Notes: generated by a model from the sequence alone, not told the origin. A stretch of 64,000 bases of DNA from Pseudomonas putida (GCF_028682455.1 NZ_JANHLD010000005.1:140001-204000); one strand, 5' to 3'; counted from the first letter of the stretch, positions 8,649 to 17,783 are shown. Numbers and translations: made by a program.

Positions 8649-9629
8649 TCAGCCAGTGTTACCCGCCATCTGGCGGCGGTAGTCGCTGGGAGCAACACCT
8701 GTGACCTTGAAGAACACTTTTCGAAAGGCACCCGGGTCCTGGTAGCCCACCCCCCAGGCGATCTGATCGATGCTGCGGTTGGTGAACTCGAGCATTCGGC
8801 AGGCACGACCAACGCGCACTTGTTGGCAGTACTCGGTGGGTTTCAACCCCGTGGCACTGCGAAACCGGCGCAGAAAAGTACGGGATTCCAATCCGGCGCA
8901 ATCGGCCATCGCGGCAAGGTTCACATCCCGCGCCCCACTGCTTTGCAGCCAATGCTGGACCTTGAGCACCGCTTCGTCACCATGATCCAGGCGCGGTGCA
9001 AACACGCTCCCCGGCCGCTTTGCCGCGGGAACGCGCTCCACCGCCAGGAAGCGCGCGGTCTCCGCTGCCAGCGTTTCGCCCAGGTGGCGCTCGATCAGTT
9101 TCAACCCCAGGTCGGTCCAGGCCATTAGGCCAGCCGAGGTGATGATGTCGCCATCGTCGAGCAACGGCAGGTTGGCCTCCACCTTGACCTTGGGGAAACG
9201 CTCAGCCAGGGATTGGGCGAAATTCCAGTGTGTGGTGGCTGCCCGGCCATCCAGCAGGCCACTGGCAGCGATGAAAAACACACCGACACACACCGAGACC
9301 AGCAACACGCCACTACCGTGCCAGTTACGCAGGTCCTGGCAATAGCATTCGAGTAGCTCCGGCGACGGCGCCTGGGTCAGGCTTGGTGGAATGATCATCA
9401 CACGAGGGGCACAGGGGCCGCCGGGATGGCTGTCGAATGACACCGCCAGCTGTCGTCCCTCGCCCTCACTCCAATGGGTGACACGCAGTATCGGCCGCTC
9501 CAGGGCGCCCAGGTCATGGCGCAGGCGAGTGGCCACGGCAAACAGGTCGGTCAGCCCATGCACCGCTGCCATCTGTGCGCCGGGATAGACCAGCAAGCCG
9601 ATCTCCAGCACATCGCCCCCTTTAGCCAT
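8649..9629 (-). CDS. GlxA-type AraC-family transcriptional regulator
   Basis: A 326-residue protein with an N-terminal DJ-1/PfpI (GATase1-like) domain (about 8-190) and a C-terminal AraC double helix-turn-helix (about 225-320). The DJ-1 elbow is VSVCVGVF, with Cys near 115, followed by the family hallmark GLLDGRAATTHW. The AraC part contains SRTFLRRFRSATGLKPTEY and the second-helix signature IAWGVGYQDPGAFRKVF. Relatives such as GlxA, ArgR, CdhR and GbdR regulate catabolism of amino-acid or quaternary-amine substrates. Its target may be the divergent isochorismatase-like gene (108 bp between starts) or the downstream FAD gene. Confidence 0.9.
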   Translation of the reverse strand: MAKGGDVLEIGLLVYPGAQMAAVHGLTDLFAVATRLRHDLGALERPILRVTHWSEGEGRQLAVSFDSHPGGPCAPRVMIIPPSLTQAPSPELLECYCQDLRNWHGSGVLLVSVCVGVFFIAASGLLDGRAATTHWNFAQSLAERFPKVKVEANLPLLDDGDIITSAGLMAWTDLGLKLIERHLGETLAAETARFLAVERVPAAKRPGSVFAPRLDHGDEAVLKVQHWLQSSGARDVNLAAMADCAGLESRTFLRRFRSATGLKPTEYCQQVRVGRACRMLEFTNRSIDQIAWGVGYQDPGAFRKVFFKVTGVAPSDYRRQMAGNTG

Positions 9630-9736
9630 TGTCAGTTTTTCCCGCCAAATTGTCGTTCGCGCCAATCCGCAAGCGCACCGCTCAAGCCTATAACTATCAC
9701 CTCGACGCAACCACTCCCCCACACGAGGCTTTTGCA

Positions 9737-10294
9737 ATGAGCAAGCACGCACTGATCGTCATTGATATTCAGAACGACTACTTTCCGGGCGGCAAATGGG
9801 CCCTGGATGGCGCGGACTCAGCCGCTGACAATGCCGCGAGAATCCTCGCGGCCGCGCGCGCCAAGGGCGACCTGGTAGTGCATGTACGCCATGAGTTCGA
9901 GTCCAGCGACGCGCCGTTCTTCACCCCGGGTTCCGAAGGCGCCCAGATCCACCCCAAGGCGGCAGCCCTGCCGGGCGAACCGGTGGTGCTCAAGCACAAG
10001 GTCAATGCTTTCCTCGACACCAACCTCAAATCGCTGCTGGACCAGCACGAGACCGAGGCGGTGACTGTCATCGGCAGCATGAGCCATATGTGCATCGATG
10101 CCGCCACCCGCGCCGCCGCCGACTTCGGCTATGCCACCACGGTGATCCATGACGCCTGCGCCACCCGCTCGCAAGCGTTCAACGGCGTGACCACCCCGGC
10201 CGCCCAGGTCCATGCCACCTACATGGCCTCGTTGGCATTCGGCTATGCCCAAGTGGTTTCAACCCAGGACTACCTGGCAAGCAATACTCGATAA
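9737..10294 (+). CDS. Isochorismatase-family cysteine hydrolase
   Basis: A 185-residue cytosolic hydrolase of the nicotinamidase/isochorismatase fold. The catalytic triad is visible: Asp in IVIDIQNDYF (Asp10), Lys in VVLKHKVNAF (near 90), and the nucleophilic Cys in SMSHMCIDAATR (near 119). The cis-peptide region GSMSHMC follows. Substrates in this family are amides or vinyl ethers, and which one cannot be told here. It is divergent from the GlxA-type regulator. Its 3' end is followed by a REP-like palindrome shared with the convergent XRE-cupin gene. Confidence 0.85.
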   Translation: MSKHALIVIDIQNDYFPGGKWALDGADSAADNAARILAAARAKGDLVVHVRHEFESSDAPFFTPGSEGAQIHPKAAALPGEPVVLKHKVNAFLDTNLKSLLDQHETEAVTVIGSMSHMCIDAATRAAADFGYATTVIHDACATRSQAFNGVTTPAAQVHATYMASLAFGYAQVVSTQDYLASNTR

Positions 10295-10307
10295 CCTGAG
10301 CGCTCTG

Positions 10308-10329
10308 GCCCGCTCCTGTGGGAGCGGGC
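10308..10329. repeat. REP-like palindrome between convergent genes
   Basis: A perfect 9-bp stem GCCCGCTCC/GGAGCGGGC with loop TGTG, followed by TTGTCC. The core GTGGGAGCGGGCTTG matches the abundant extragenic palindromes of P. putida-group genomes. It lies between two convergent genes and probably acts as a transcription boundary. Confidence 0.7.
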
Positions 10330-10340
10330 TTGTCCAGCGA

Positions 10341-10904
10341 TCAAATCACCACATTGCGCACGAATCGCGTCGCAACATCGTCCTCGTTGCAGTACGCATG
10401 CACTCGATTGCTGGCATAACTGAAAAAATCCCCCGCCTGAAGCACATGGCGCTGATCTTCGATGATCAGAGTCAGGTAACCTTCAAACACATACAGCTGC
10501 TCACTCCAGCCATCGGCATCGGCTTCACACTGATAGGTCTCACCTGGCTCGAGGCGCCACTCCCACAGCTCCACCTCCCGGCTGGCCAGCGAACTCGCCA
10601 GCAGTACGGCCTTGCTTCCAGGGTGAACGCCGGTCCAGGCAAGCTCGTTGATTCGACTCGGGTCGCGGTTGTCCGGGGCCTGGATCAAGTCGGTAAAGGC
10701 AACATCGAGCGCCTCGGCAATACGATCCAGGGTCGTCAGGCTGACGTTCTTCTCGCCCGCCTCGATGGCCACCAGCATGCGTCGGCTGACCCCGGATTTT
10801 TCTGCCAGGGCACTCTGGCTGAGCTCGGCGGCATGACGCAGGCGGCGGATGTTCTGGCTGACGTGTTGCAGCACCGAGGCGCGCTGGCTGGAATCTTTGT
10901 GCAC
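10341..10904 (-). CDS. XRE-family regulator with C-terminal cupin domain
   Basis: A 187-residue regulator. The helix-turn-helix spans about residues 14-68 (IRRLRHAAELSQSALAEKSG, RRMLVAIEAGEKNVSLTTL). A cupin domain (about 105-180) carries LEPGETYQCEADADGWSEQL, LYVFEGYLTLII and VLQAGDFFSY, and presumably senses a small ligand. The start is uncertain: a GTG at 10904 gives the likely N-terminus VHKDSSQRAS, a GTG at 10916 is also possible, and neither has a good ribosome binding site. The 18-bp repeated site (10899-10916) overlaps both candidate starts, which would suit autorepression. The gene is divergent from an EamA exporter, which is the obvious target. Confidence 0.85.
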   Translation of the reverse strand: MHKDSSQRASVLQHVSQNIRRLRHAAELSQSALAEKSGVSRRMLVAIEAGEKNVSLTTLDRIAEALDVAFTDLIQAPDNRDPSRINELAWTGVHPGSKAVLLASSLASREVELWEWRLEPGETYQCEADADGWSEQLYVFEGYLTLIIEDQRHVLQAGDFFSYASNRVHAYCNEDDVATRFVRNVVI

Positions 10905-10916
10905 TATATTGCTCAC
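10899..10916 (+). promoter_or_regulatory. 18-bp repeated operator-like site, second copy
   Basis: GTGCACTATATTGCTCAC differs by one base from the site upstream of rhtA (1290-1307). It sits between the divergent XRE-cupin and EamA genes and covers the regulator's probable start codon. A palindromic CAGTATACTG (10931-10940) just beyond could supply a -10 element (TATACT) in the plus direction, which would place the operator over the -35 position of the EamA promoter. The promoter placement is inference. Confidence 0.6.
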
Positions 10917-10987
10917 TGATGGGATTTGCGCAGTATACTGCCCACTTCGCCGCAATTGTGCGTCGCTCCTCTTCCGTGTGCAAGGCC

Positions 10988-11935
10988 ATGACCCCGACCA
11001 ACACTCCCGAACGCCCTTCCGTTTCCTTCCGGCTGAGCAAGGCCGAACTGGTCCTGGTGTTTATCACCATGCTCTGGGGCGGTACATTTTTGCTGGTGCA
11101 CAACGTCATGACGGTGAGTGGGCCGATGTTCTTCGTCGGCCTGCGCTTTGCCTTTGCCGCGGCATTCGTCGGCCTGGTGTCGGCTCGTGCCCTGTCGGGA
11201 CTCACCGCGACCGAACTCAAGGCCGGCGTGCTGATCGGTGTCTCGATCATGCTGGGGTACGGTTTGCAAACCTATGGACTGCAGACCATCAGCAGCAGCC
11301 AGTCAGCATTCATCACTGCGCTGTACGTGCCGTTCGTGCCCTTGCTGCAATGGCTGGTGCTGGGCCGCCGCCCTGGCCTGATGCCGACGCTTGGGATCGG
11401 CCTGGCATTTTTCGGCCTGATGTTGCTGGCCGGGCCTGAAGGTGGCTCGCTGCACATGAGTGCAGGCGAGATTGCCACCCTGGTCAGTGCGGTGGCCATC
11501 GCCGCGGAAATCATTCTGATCAGCCGCTACGCCGGCAAAGTCGATGTGCGCAGGGTGACCGTGGTTCAACTGGCGACCGCCTCGGCGTTGTCGTTCCTGA
11601 TGGTCGTCCCCACCCAGGAGCCAATACCGGATTTCTCCTGGCTGCTGTTGCTCAGCGCCCTTGGCCTGGGCGCGATGAGCGCGGTGATCCAGGTCGCGAT
11701 GAACTGGGCCCAGAAGTCGGTTTCGCCAACCCGGGCCACCTTGATCTACGCCGGGGAACCGGTATGGGCCGGTGTGGTCGGGCGCATTGCCGGCGAACGC
11801 CTGCCGGGCATTGCCCTGGTCGGCGGCCTGTTGATCGTGATTGCGGTGATCGTCAGCGAGCTGAAAATCAAGCGCCGAGCGCCGGAACCCGCGGTGCACG
11901 AAAGCACGGGCCATGAACAAGAAGCCGGCCGCTAG
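10988..11935 (+). CDS. EamA-family (drug/metabolite) exporter
   Basis: A 315-residue inner-membrane transporter with about ten hydrophobic segments forming two EamA repeats. These begin at LVLVFITMLWGGTFLLVHNV and, in the second half, around GEIATLVSAVAIAAEIILISRY. It ends in a short charged tail (KIKRRAPEP onward). The substrate is unknown. The regulator next door and the operator shared with rhtA suggest export of an amino acid or related metabolite, which is inference. ATG 10988 has an AAGG just upstream. An in-frame extension to 10919 would overlap the operator/promoter region. Confidence 0.88.
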   Translation: MTPTNTPERPSVSFRLSKAELVLVFITMLWGGTFLLVHNVMTVSGPMFFVGLRFAFAAAFVGLVSARALSGLTATELKAGVLIGVSIMLGYGLQTYGLQTISSSQSAFITALYVPFVPLLQWLVLGRRPGLMPTLGIGLAFFGLMLLAGPEGGSLHMSAGEIATLVSAVAIAAEIILISRYAGKVDVRRVTVVQLATASALSFLMVVPTQEPIPDFSWLLLLSALGLGAMSAVIQVAMNWAQKSVSPTRATLIYAGEPVWAGVVGRIAGERLPGIALVGGLLIVIAVIVSELKIKRRAPEPAVHESTGHEQEAGR

Positions 11936-12084
11936 TTGGCAAAACCGGTCTATCCTTTGAAAAAAACTGTTATAAAAAAATCGTTTAATACGCCGTGTTT
12001 GTAGGATTCTGGCACAGCTTCTGTGTTGGTGATCGACAAAGCGCCACGTATGATCCGTAACAAACTCCTGCAGATTAGAAATCT

Positions 12085-15000
12085 ATGTCCTTGATAGTGC
12101 TACTGCTTCTGCCGTTCGTCGGCAGCTGCCTGGCGGCTGTCTTGCCGCACAACGCACGTAACAGCGAGTCGCTGCTGGCGGGCCTCGTCGCCCTGGTCGG
12201 CACCGTCCAGGTCGCCTTGTTGTATCCGCAGATCGCCCACGGGGGCGTGATACGCGAAGAATTCCTGTGGTTGCCGAGCCTTGGCCTGAACCTGGTCCTG
12301 CGCATGGACGGCTTCGCCTGGCTGTTCTCCCTGCTGGTGCTGGGCATCGGCACCCTGGTGTCGCTGTATGCGCGCTACTACATGTCGCCGCAGGATCCGG
12401 TGCCGCGCTTCTTCGCCTTCTTCCTGGCCTTCATGGGCGCAATGCTCGGCCTGGTGATCTCCGGCAACCTGATCCAGATCGTGTTCTTCTGGGAACTGAC
12501 CAGCCTGTTCTCGTTCCTGCTGATTGGCTATTGGCACCACCGCGCCGATGCCCGTCGTGGCGCCTACATGGCCCTGATGGTCACCGGTGCCGGTGGCTTG
12601 TGCCTGCTGGCGGGGGTACTGCTGCTCGGCCATGTGGTCGGCAGCTACGACCTGGACAAGGTCCTCGCTGCCGGCGAGCAGATTCGTAGCCACGCCTTGT
12701 ATCCCGTCCTGCTTCCCTTGATTCTCCTCGGCGCCCTGACCAAGAGCGCACAGTTTCCCTTCCATTTCTGGCTGCCCCATGCCATGGCGGCGCCGACGCC
12801 GGTCTCGGCCTATCTGCACTCGGCCACCATGGTCAAGGCCGGGGTGTTTCTACTCGCGCGCCTGTGGCCGGTACTCTCCGGCAGTGAAGAGTGGTTCTGG
12901 ATCGTCGGTGGCGCCGGTGCCTGTACCCTGCTGCTCGGGGCTTTCGCCGCCATGTTCCAGAATGACCTCAAGGGTCTGCTGGCCTACTCCACCATCAGCC
13001 ACCTGGGCCTGATCACCCTGCTGCTGGGACTGAACAGCCCGCTGGCAGCCGTCGCGGCGGTGTTCCACATTCTCAACCATGCCACCTTCAAGGCCTCGCT
13101 GTTCATGGCCGCCGGCATCATCGACCATGAAAGCGGTACCCGTGACATTCGCCGCCTCAGCGGCCTGTTCCGGCTGATCCCGTTCACCGCGACCCTGGCC
13201 ATGGTGGCCAGTGCATCCATGGCCGGGGTACCGCTGATGAACGGTTTCCTGTCCAAGGAAATGTTCTTCGCCGAAACCGTGTTCATCACCTCCAGCGCCT
13301 GGATCGAAACGGCCCTGCCGGTCATCGCCACCCTGGCCGGGACCTTCAGCGTGGCCTATGCCTTGCGCTTTACCGTCGATGTCTTCTTCGGCCCGCCCGC
13401 TACCGACCTGCCCCACACCCCGCACGAACCGCCGCGCTGGATGCGTGCCCCGGTTGAATTGCTGGTGTTGACCTGCCTGGTGGTGGGCATGTTCCCTGCC
13501 CAATCGGTGGGACCACTGCTTGCCGCCGCGGCCCTGCCGGTGGTGGGTGGCACCTTGCCGGAGTACAGCCTGGCCATCTGGCATGGCTGGAATGCACCAC
13601 TGATCATGAGCCTGATCGCCATGAGTGGCGGTGTGCTGCTCTACCTGTTGCTGCGCAACCAGCTCAAGCTCGGACGTTTCCCTCAACCGCCATTGATCGA
13701 ACGTTTCAACGGCAAGCGCCTGTTCGAGCATGGCCAGGTGCTGCTGATGCGCATGGCGCGGCGCATCGAGCGCACCCTGACCACCCGACGCCTGCAAAAG
13801 CAGCTGTTCATGCTGGTGCTGGCCGCCCTGCTGGCCGGCCTGCTGCCGATGCTGCAGAGCGGGCTGAGCTGGGGCGATCGTCCGAAAATCCCGGGTTCCG
13901 GCGTGTTCGTCATGCTCTGGCTGATCGCCATTGCCTGCGCCCTGGGCGCGGCCTGGCAAGCCAAGTACCACCGTCTGGCGGCACTGACCATGGTCAGCGT
14001 CTGCGGCCTGATGACCTGCATCACCTTCGTCTGGTTCTCGGCACCCGACCTGGCACTCACCCAACTGGTGGTCGAAGTGGTCACCACCGTCCTGATCCTG
14101 CTCGGCCTGCGCTGGCTGCCCCGGCGTATCGAGGGTGTTTCGCCCTTGCCTGGCAGCCAGGAGCGGGCGCGCCTGCGGCGCCTGCGCGACCTCATCCTCG
14201 CGGTGATGGTCGGTGCCGGGATGGCATTGCTGTCCTACGCGATGCTGACCCGGCCGACCCCCAACATCATCTCGTCGTTCTACCTGAGCCGGGCACTGCC
14301 TGAAGGGGGTGGCTCGAATGTGGTCAACGTCATGCTGGTGGACTTCCGCGGCTTCGACACCCTCGGCGAGGTGACCGTACTGGTGGCAGTGGCCCTGGCC
14401 GTATTCGCCCTGTTGCGTCGCTTCCGCCCGCCCCGCGAAAGCATGCAGTTGCCTGCCCAGCAACGTCTGCTGGCACCCGACGTAGTCACCGACCTGGTCA
14501 ACCCGCGCCAGGCTGCCGACACGGCCCTGGGCTTCATGATGGTGCCGGCTGTGCTTGTACGCCTGCTGCTGCCGATCGCCCTGGTGGTATCGATGTATCT
14601 GTTCATGCGCGGGCACAACCAGCCTGGCGGCGGCTTCGTCGCCGGCCTGGTGATGTCGGTCGCCTTCATCCTCCAATACATGGTCGCCGGTACCCAGTGG
14701 GTCGAGGCGCAAATGAGCTTGCGTCCGCTGCGTTGGATGGGGATGGGCCTGCTGTGCGCCACCCTCACCGGCGGCGGCGCGATGCTGCTTGGCTACCCTT
14801 TCCTGACCACCCATACCGTCCACCTGCACCTGCCGCTGCTGGGTGATATCCATGTGGCCAGTGCGTTGTTCTTCGATATCGGCATCTTCACCGTGGTGGT
14901 CGGCTCGACCCTGTTGATCCTCACTGCCCTGGCCCACCAGTCGGTACGTGGACACCGCCCCGCCAGCCAGCCCAAAGCCACTCAGACAGGAGCCGCCTGA
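12085..15000 (+). CDS. phaAB: Mrp/Pha cation-proton antiporter, fused subunits A and B
   Basis: A 971-residue polytopic membrane protein. Residues about 1-750 are the MrpA part, homologous to the NuoL/ND5 proton-channel subunit of complex I: KSAQFPFHFWLPHAMAAPTP, the lysine of STISHLGLITLLLG and the following HILNHATFKASLF are classic positions. The last 200 residues are an MrpB domain (FMRGHNQPGGGFVAGLVMS). A-B fusion defines the group 2 Mrp system of rhizobia and pseudomonads. The complex exchanges Na+ or K+ for protons and supports alkali and salt tolerance. The ATG is preceded only by a weak AGAAA. It is the first gene of a six-gene operon with 1- to 4-base overlaps. Confidence 0.95.
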   Translation: MSLIVLLLLPFVGSCLAAVLPHNARNSESLLAGLVALVGTVQVALLYPQIAHGGVIREEFLWLPSLGLNLVLRMDGFAWLFSLLVLGIGTLVSLYARYYMSPQDPVPRFFAFFLAFMGAMLGLVISGNLIQIVFFWELTSLFSFLLIGYWHHRADARRGAYMALMVTGAGGLCLLAGVLLLGHVVGSYDLDKVLAAGEQIRSHALYPVLLPLILLGALTKSAQFPFHFWLPHAMAAPTPVSAYLHSATMVKAGVFLLARLWPVLSGSEEWFWIVGGAGACTLLLGAFAAMFQNDLKGLLAYSTISHLGLITLLLGLNSPLAAVAAVFHILNHATFKASLFMAAGIIDHESGTRDIRRLSGLFRLIPFTATLAMVASASMAGVPLMNGFLSKEMFFAETVFITSSAWIETALPVIATLAGTFSVAYALRFTVDVFFGPPATDLPHTPHEPPRWMRAPVELLVLTCLVVGMFPAQSVGPLLAAAALPVVGGTLPEYSLAIWHGWNAPLIMSLIAMSGGVLLYLLLRNQLKLGRFPQPPLIERFNGKRLFEHGQVLLMRMARRIERTLTTRRLQKQLFMLVLAALLAGLLPMLQSGLSWGDRPKIPGSGVFVMLWLIAIACALGAAWQAKYHRLAALTMVSVCGLMTCITFVWFSAPDLALTQLVVEVVTTVLILLGLRWLPRRIEGVSPLPGSQERARLRRLRDLILAVMVGAGMALLSYAMLTRPTPNIISSFYLSRALPEGGGSNVVNVMLVDFRGFDTLGEVTVLVAVALAVFALLRRFRPPRESMQLPAQQRLLAPDVVTDLVNPRQAADTALGFMMVPAVLVRLLLPIALVVSMYLFMRGHNQPGGGFVAGLVMSVAFILQYMVAGTQWVEAQMSLRPLRWMGMGLLCATLTGGGAMLLGYPFLTTHTVHLHLPLLGDIHVASALFFDIGIFTVVVGSTLLILTALAHQSVRGHRPASQPKATQTGAA

Positions 15001-15344
15001 TGGAAGAAGTCATCGCAATCGCCATTGGTGTGCTTGCCGCCTCCGGAGTCTGGTTGATCCTGCGGCCACGGACGTTCCAGGTGGTGATGGGGCTGTGCCT
15101 GCTGTCCTATGGCGTCAACCTGTTCATCTTCAGCATGGGTAGCCTGTTCATCGGCAAGGAACCGATCATCAAGGATGGCGTGCCCCAGGACCTGCTCCAC
15201 TACACCGATCCGCTGCCCCAGGCCCTGGTACTCACCGCCATCGTCATCAGCTTCGCCATGACCGCACTGTTCCTGGTAGTGCTCCTGGCGTCGCGCGGGC
15301 TGACCGGCACCGACCACGTCGATGGCCGGGAGTCCAACGAATGA
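15000..15344 (+). CDS. phaC: Mrp/Pha antiporter subunit C
   Basis: A 114-residue membrane protein with three transmembrane helices, homologous to NuoK (MEEVIAIAIGVLAASGVWL, VMGLCLLSYGVNLFIFSMG, LVLTAIVISFAMTALFLVVL). Its ATG shares one base with the stop of phaAB, so translation is coupled. Here phaC is the antiporter subunit and should not be confused with polyhydroxyalkanoate synthase, which carries the same symbol. Confidence 0.93.
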   Translation: MEEVIAIAIGVLAASGVWLILRPRTFQVVMGLCLLSYGVNLFIFSMGSLFIGKEPIIKDGVPQDLLHYTDPLPQALVLTAIVISFAMTALFLVVLLASRGLTGTDHVDGRESNE

Positions 15345-17023
15345 GTTTCATGAACCAACTGATCATCGCCCCTATCCTGCTGCCGTTGCTGACGGCAGCA
15401 TTGATGCTGCTGCTGGGCGAGAAGCGCCGTCCACTCAAGGCCCGTCTCAACCTGTTCTCCAGCCTGCTGGGGCTGGCGATCTCGATCACCTTGCTGCTCT
15501 GGGTCCAGGGTCAGGGCCAGGCCAGCTCCATCGGGGTCTACTTGCCCGGCAACTGGCCGGCGCCGTTTGGCATCGTGCTGGTAGTCGACCGTCTATCTGC
15601 ACTGATGCTGGTGCTGACCGGGATCGTCGGGGTCAGCGCCCTGCTGTTTGCCATGGCCCGCTGGGACGGCGCCGGGGCCAGCTTCCACGCCTTGTTCCAG
15701 ATCCAGCTGATGGGCCTGTACGGCGCCTTCCTGACCGCCGACCTGTTCAACCTGTTCGTGTTCTTCGAAGTCCTGCTGGCGGCGTCCTATGGCCTGCTGC
15801 TGCATGGTTCGGGACGGGCACGGGTCAAGGCTGGCCTGCATTATATCGCCATAAACCTGTTCGCCTCGTCGCTGTTCCTGGTTGGCGCAGCCATGCTCTA
15901 CGGCGTCACCGGCACCCTGAACATGGCCGACCTGGCCGTAAAAATCCCGCTGGTGCCCGAAGCCGATCGCGGCTTGTTGCATGCAGGCGCGGCGATTCTG
16001 GCCACCGCCTTCCTGGCCAAGGCGGGAATCTGGCCGTTGAACTTCTGGCTGGTGCCGGCCTATTCCGCCGCCAGCGCTCCCGTGGCCGCATTGTTTGCGA
16101 TCATGACCAAGGTAGGCATCTATACCGTGCTTCGCCTGTGGACCTTGCTGTTTTCCGGGCAGGCCGGCGCCTCGGCCTTCTTCGGTGGCGAGTGGCTGAT
16201 CTATGGTGGCCTGGCAACCCTGGCCTGTGCCGCGGTGTCGATCCTCGCTGCCCAGCGCCTGGAACGTATGGCCAGCCTGAGCATCCTGGTATCGGCAGGC
16301 ACCCTGATGGCGGCCATCGGCTTCGGCCAAGTGGCGCTGACCGCAGGCGCCCTGTTCTACCTGGTGAGCTCCACCCTGGCGCTGTGCACCCTGTTCCTGC
16401 TGGCGGAACTGATCGAGCGCTCCCGCTCGGCCAACGAGCTGCCACTCGATGACGACGATTGCCACCCTTCGCCGCTGGAGTCGTTGCATCCCCCCAAGGG
16501 CATCAACCTCGATGACGAGCAGAAGGCCGTGATCGGCCAAGTGATCCCCTGGACCATGGCCTTCCTCGGTTTGAGCTTCATCGCTTGTGCGCTGTTGATC
16601 ATCGGCATGCCACCCCTCTCGGGCTTCATCGGCAAGGTCAACCTGATCGCTGCGCTGTTCAACCCCCAAGGGCTGGGTGTTGCCCCCGAGCAAGCGCTTT
16701 CGGTACAGGGCTGGACCCTGGTCGCGCTGCTGGTGCTCTCGGGGCTGGCGTCGCTGATCGCCATGACGCGGGTTGGCATCCAACGCTTCTGGACCCCTCA
16801 GGAACGCCCTTCACCCCTATTGCGGCGCTTCGAGTGCATCCCCATCGTTGCTTTGCTCGGCCTGTGCATTGCCTTGAGCGTGCGTGCAGAGCCCCTGCTG
16901 CGCTACACCCAGGACACCGCCGCCAGCCTGCAGGACCCAGGGCAATACATCAGCGCCGTATTCGGCACCCGGGCGATCCCCGGACCGACCACCCAGGCCA
17001 CCAGCGTACAGGTGCAACCATGA
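15341..17023 (+). CDS. phaD: Mrp/Pha antiporter subunit D
   Basis: A 560-residue, roughly 14-helix membrane protein homologous to NuoM/NuoN. Typical elements are LFNLFVFFEVLLAASYGLLL with the conserved Glu, and AKAGIWPLNFWLVPAYSAAS with the conserved Lys. A hydrophilic insertion (about 365-395, containing LDDDDCHPSPLE) interrupts the core and is characteristic of the Pseudomonas/rhizobial form. It starts within the 4-base ATGA overlap with subunit C. Confidence 0.94.
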   Translation: MSFMNQLIIAPILLPLLTAALMLLLGEKRRPLKARLNLFSSLLGLAISITLLLWVQGQGQASSIGVYLPGNWPAPFGIVLVVDRLSALMLVLTGIVGVSALLFAMARWDGAGASFHALFQIQLMGLYGAFLTADLFNLFVFFEVLLAASYGLLLHGSGRARVKAGLHYIAINLFASSLFLVGAAMLYGVTGTLNMADLAVKIPLVPEADRGLLHAGAAILATAFLAKAGIWPLNFWLVPAYSAASAPVAALFAIMTKVGIYTVLRLWTLLFSGQAGASAFFGGEWLIYGGLATLACAAVSILAAQRLERMASLSILVSAGTLMAAIGFGQVALTAGALFYLVSSTLALCTLFLLAELIERSRSANELPLDDDDCHPSPLESLHPPKGINLDDEQKAVIGQVIPWTMAFLGLSFIACALLIIGMPPLSGFIGKVNLIAALFNPQGLGVAPEQALSVQGWTLVALLVLSGLASLIAMTRVGIQRFWTPQERPSPLLRRFECIPIVALLGLCIALSVRAEPLLRYTQDTAASLQDPGQYISAVFGTRAIPGPTTQATSVQVQP

Positions 17024-17508
17024 AGCGCCTGTTCCCTGCCCCCCTGCTGTCGTTGTCGTTGTGGCTGCTGTGGCTGGTCCTGAACGTCTCGGTAAGCCCC
17101 GGCAACCTGTTGCTGGGGGCCTTGCTGGGGTTTTTCGCGCCCATTCTGATGGCACCGCTGCGGCCCTTGTCGGCGCGCATCCGCCACCCCGGGACTATTG
17201 TGCGCCTGATCGTGCGAGTCGGCCTCGACGTGCTCATCTCCAATCTTCAGGTTGCCAAGGGCGTCTGGACGGCCAAGCGCTGCCCGCCTCGCTCGCGTTT
17301 CGTCCACATCCCACTGGAGCTGCGCGATGCTCACGGCCTGGCGGCGCTGTCGATGATCACCACCGTGGTCCCAGGCACCATCTGGTCGGAGCTGGCACTC
17401 GACCGCAGCGTCCTGCTGTTGCATGTGTTCGACCTGGAAGACGAAGCGCAGTTTATCGAGCACTTCAAACACACCTATGAACGCCCGCTGATGGAGATCT
17501 TCGAATGA
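17020..17508 (+). CDS. phaE: Mrp/Pha antiporter subunit E
   Basis: A 162-residue protein with two N-terminal membrane helices (LLSLSLWLLWLVLNVSV and LLLGALLGFFAPILM), then a cytoplasmic alpha/beta domain with the family motif MITTVVPGTIWSEL. It begins in a 4-base overlap with subunit D. Subunit E is required for antiporter assembly in characterised Mrp systems. Confidence 0.93.
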   Translation: MKRLFPAPLLSLSLWLLWLVLNVSVSPGNLLLGALLGFFAPILMAPLRPLSARIRHPGTIVRLIVRVGLDVLISNLQVAKGVWTAKRCPPRSRFVHIPLELRDAHGLAALSMITTVVPGTIWSELALDRSVLLLHVFDLEDEAQFIEHFKHTYERPLMEIFE

Positions 17509-17783
17509 CAGGCCTGCTTGCCAACGCCATTCTCGCCAGCCTGTTCATTTTTGCACTGGCCATGGCCCTGACCCTGTTCCGACTGTTTCGCGGCCCATCG
17601 GCCCAGGACCGCGTCCTGGCGCTGGACTACCTGTATATCCTGGCCATGCTGACGATGCTGGTGCTCGGCATCCGCTATGCCAGTGATACCTACTTTGAAG
17701 GGGCGCTGCTGATCGCCTTGTTCGGCTTTGTCGGCTCGTTCGCCCTGGCCAAGTTCCTGCTGCGCGGAGAGGTGATCGAATGA
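17505..17783 (+). CDS. phaF: Mrp/Pha antiporter subunit F
   Basis: A 92-residue protein with three transmembrane helices and the MrpF signature RLFRGPSAQDRVLALDYL, whose Asp is thought to contribute to cation translocation. Overlaps of four bases on both sides. The symbol is shared with an unrelated PHA phasin gene. Confidence 0.93.
   Translation: MTGLLANAILASLFIFALAMALTLFRLFRGPSAQDRVLALDYLYILAMLTMLVLGIRYASDTYFEGALLIALFGFVGSFALAKFLLRGEVIE

Noticed and set aside
12008..12030. A sigma54-like sequence (CTGGCACAGCTTCTGTG) upstream of the Mrp operon.
   Set aside because: The -24 GG is present, but the -12 dinucleotide is GT and not GC at the required spacing, so the match is not sufficient.
12850..14955. 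A 701-codon open frame on the minus strand opposite phaAB, and similarly long antisense frames opposite lon (59515-61287) and ppiD (57197-58642).
   Set aside because: These are GC-driven antisense shadows. Their products are rich in His, Gln, Arg and Gly with no domain pattern, no ribosome binding site, and they lie exactly opposite genes with clear families.
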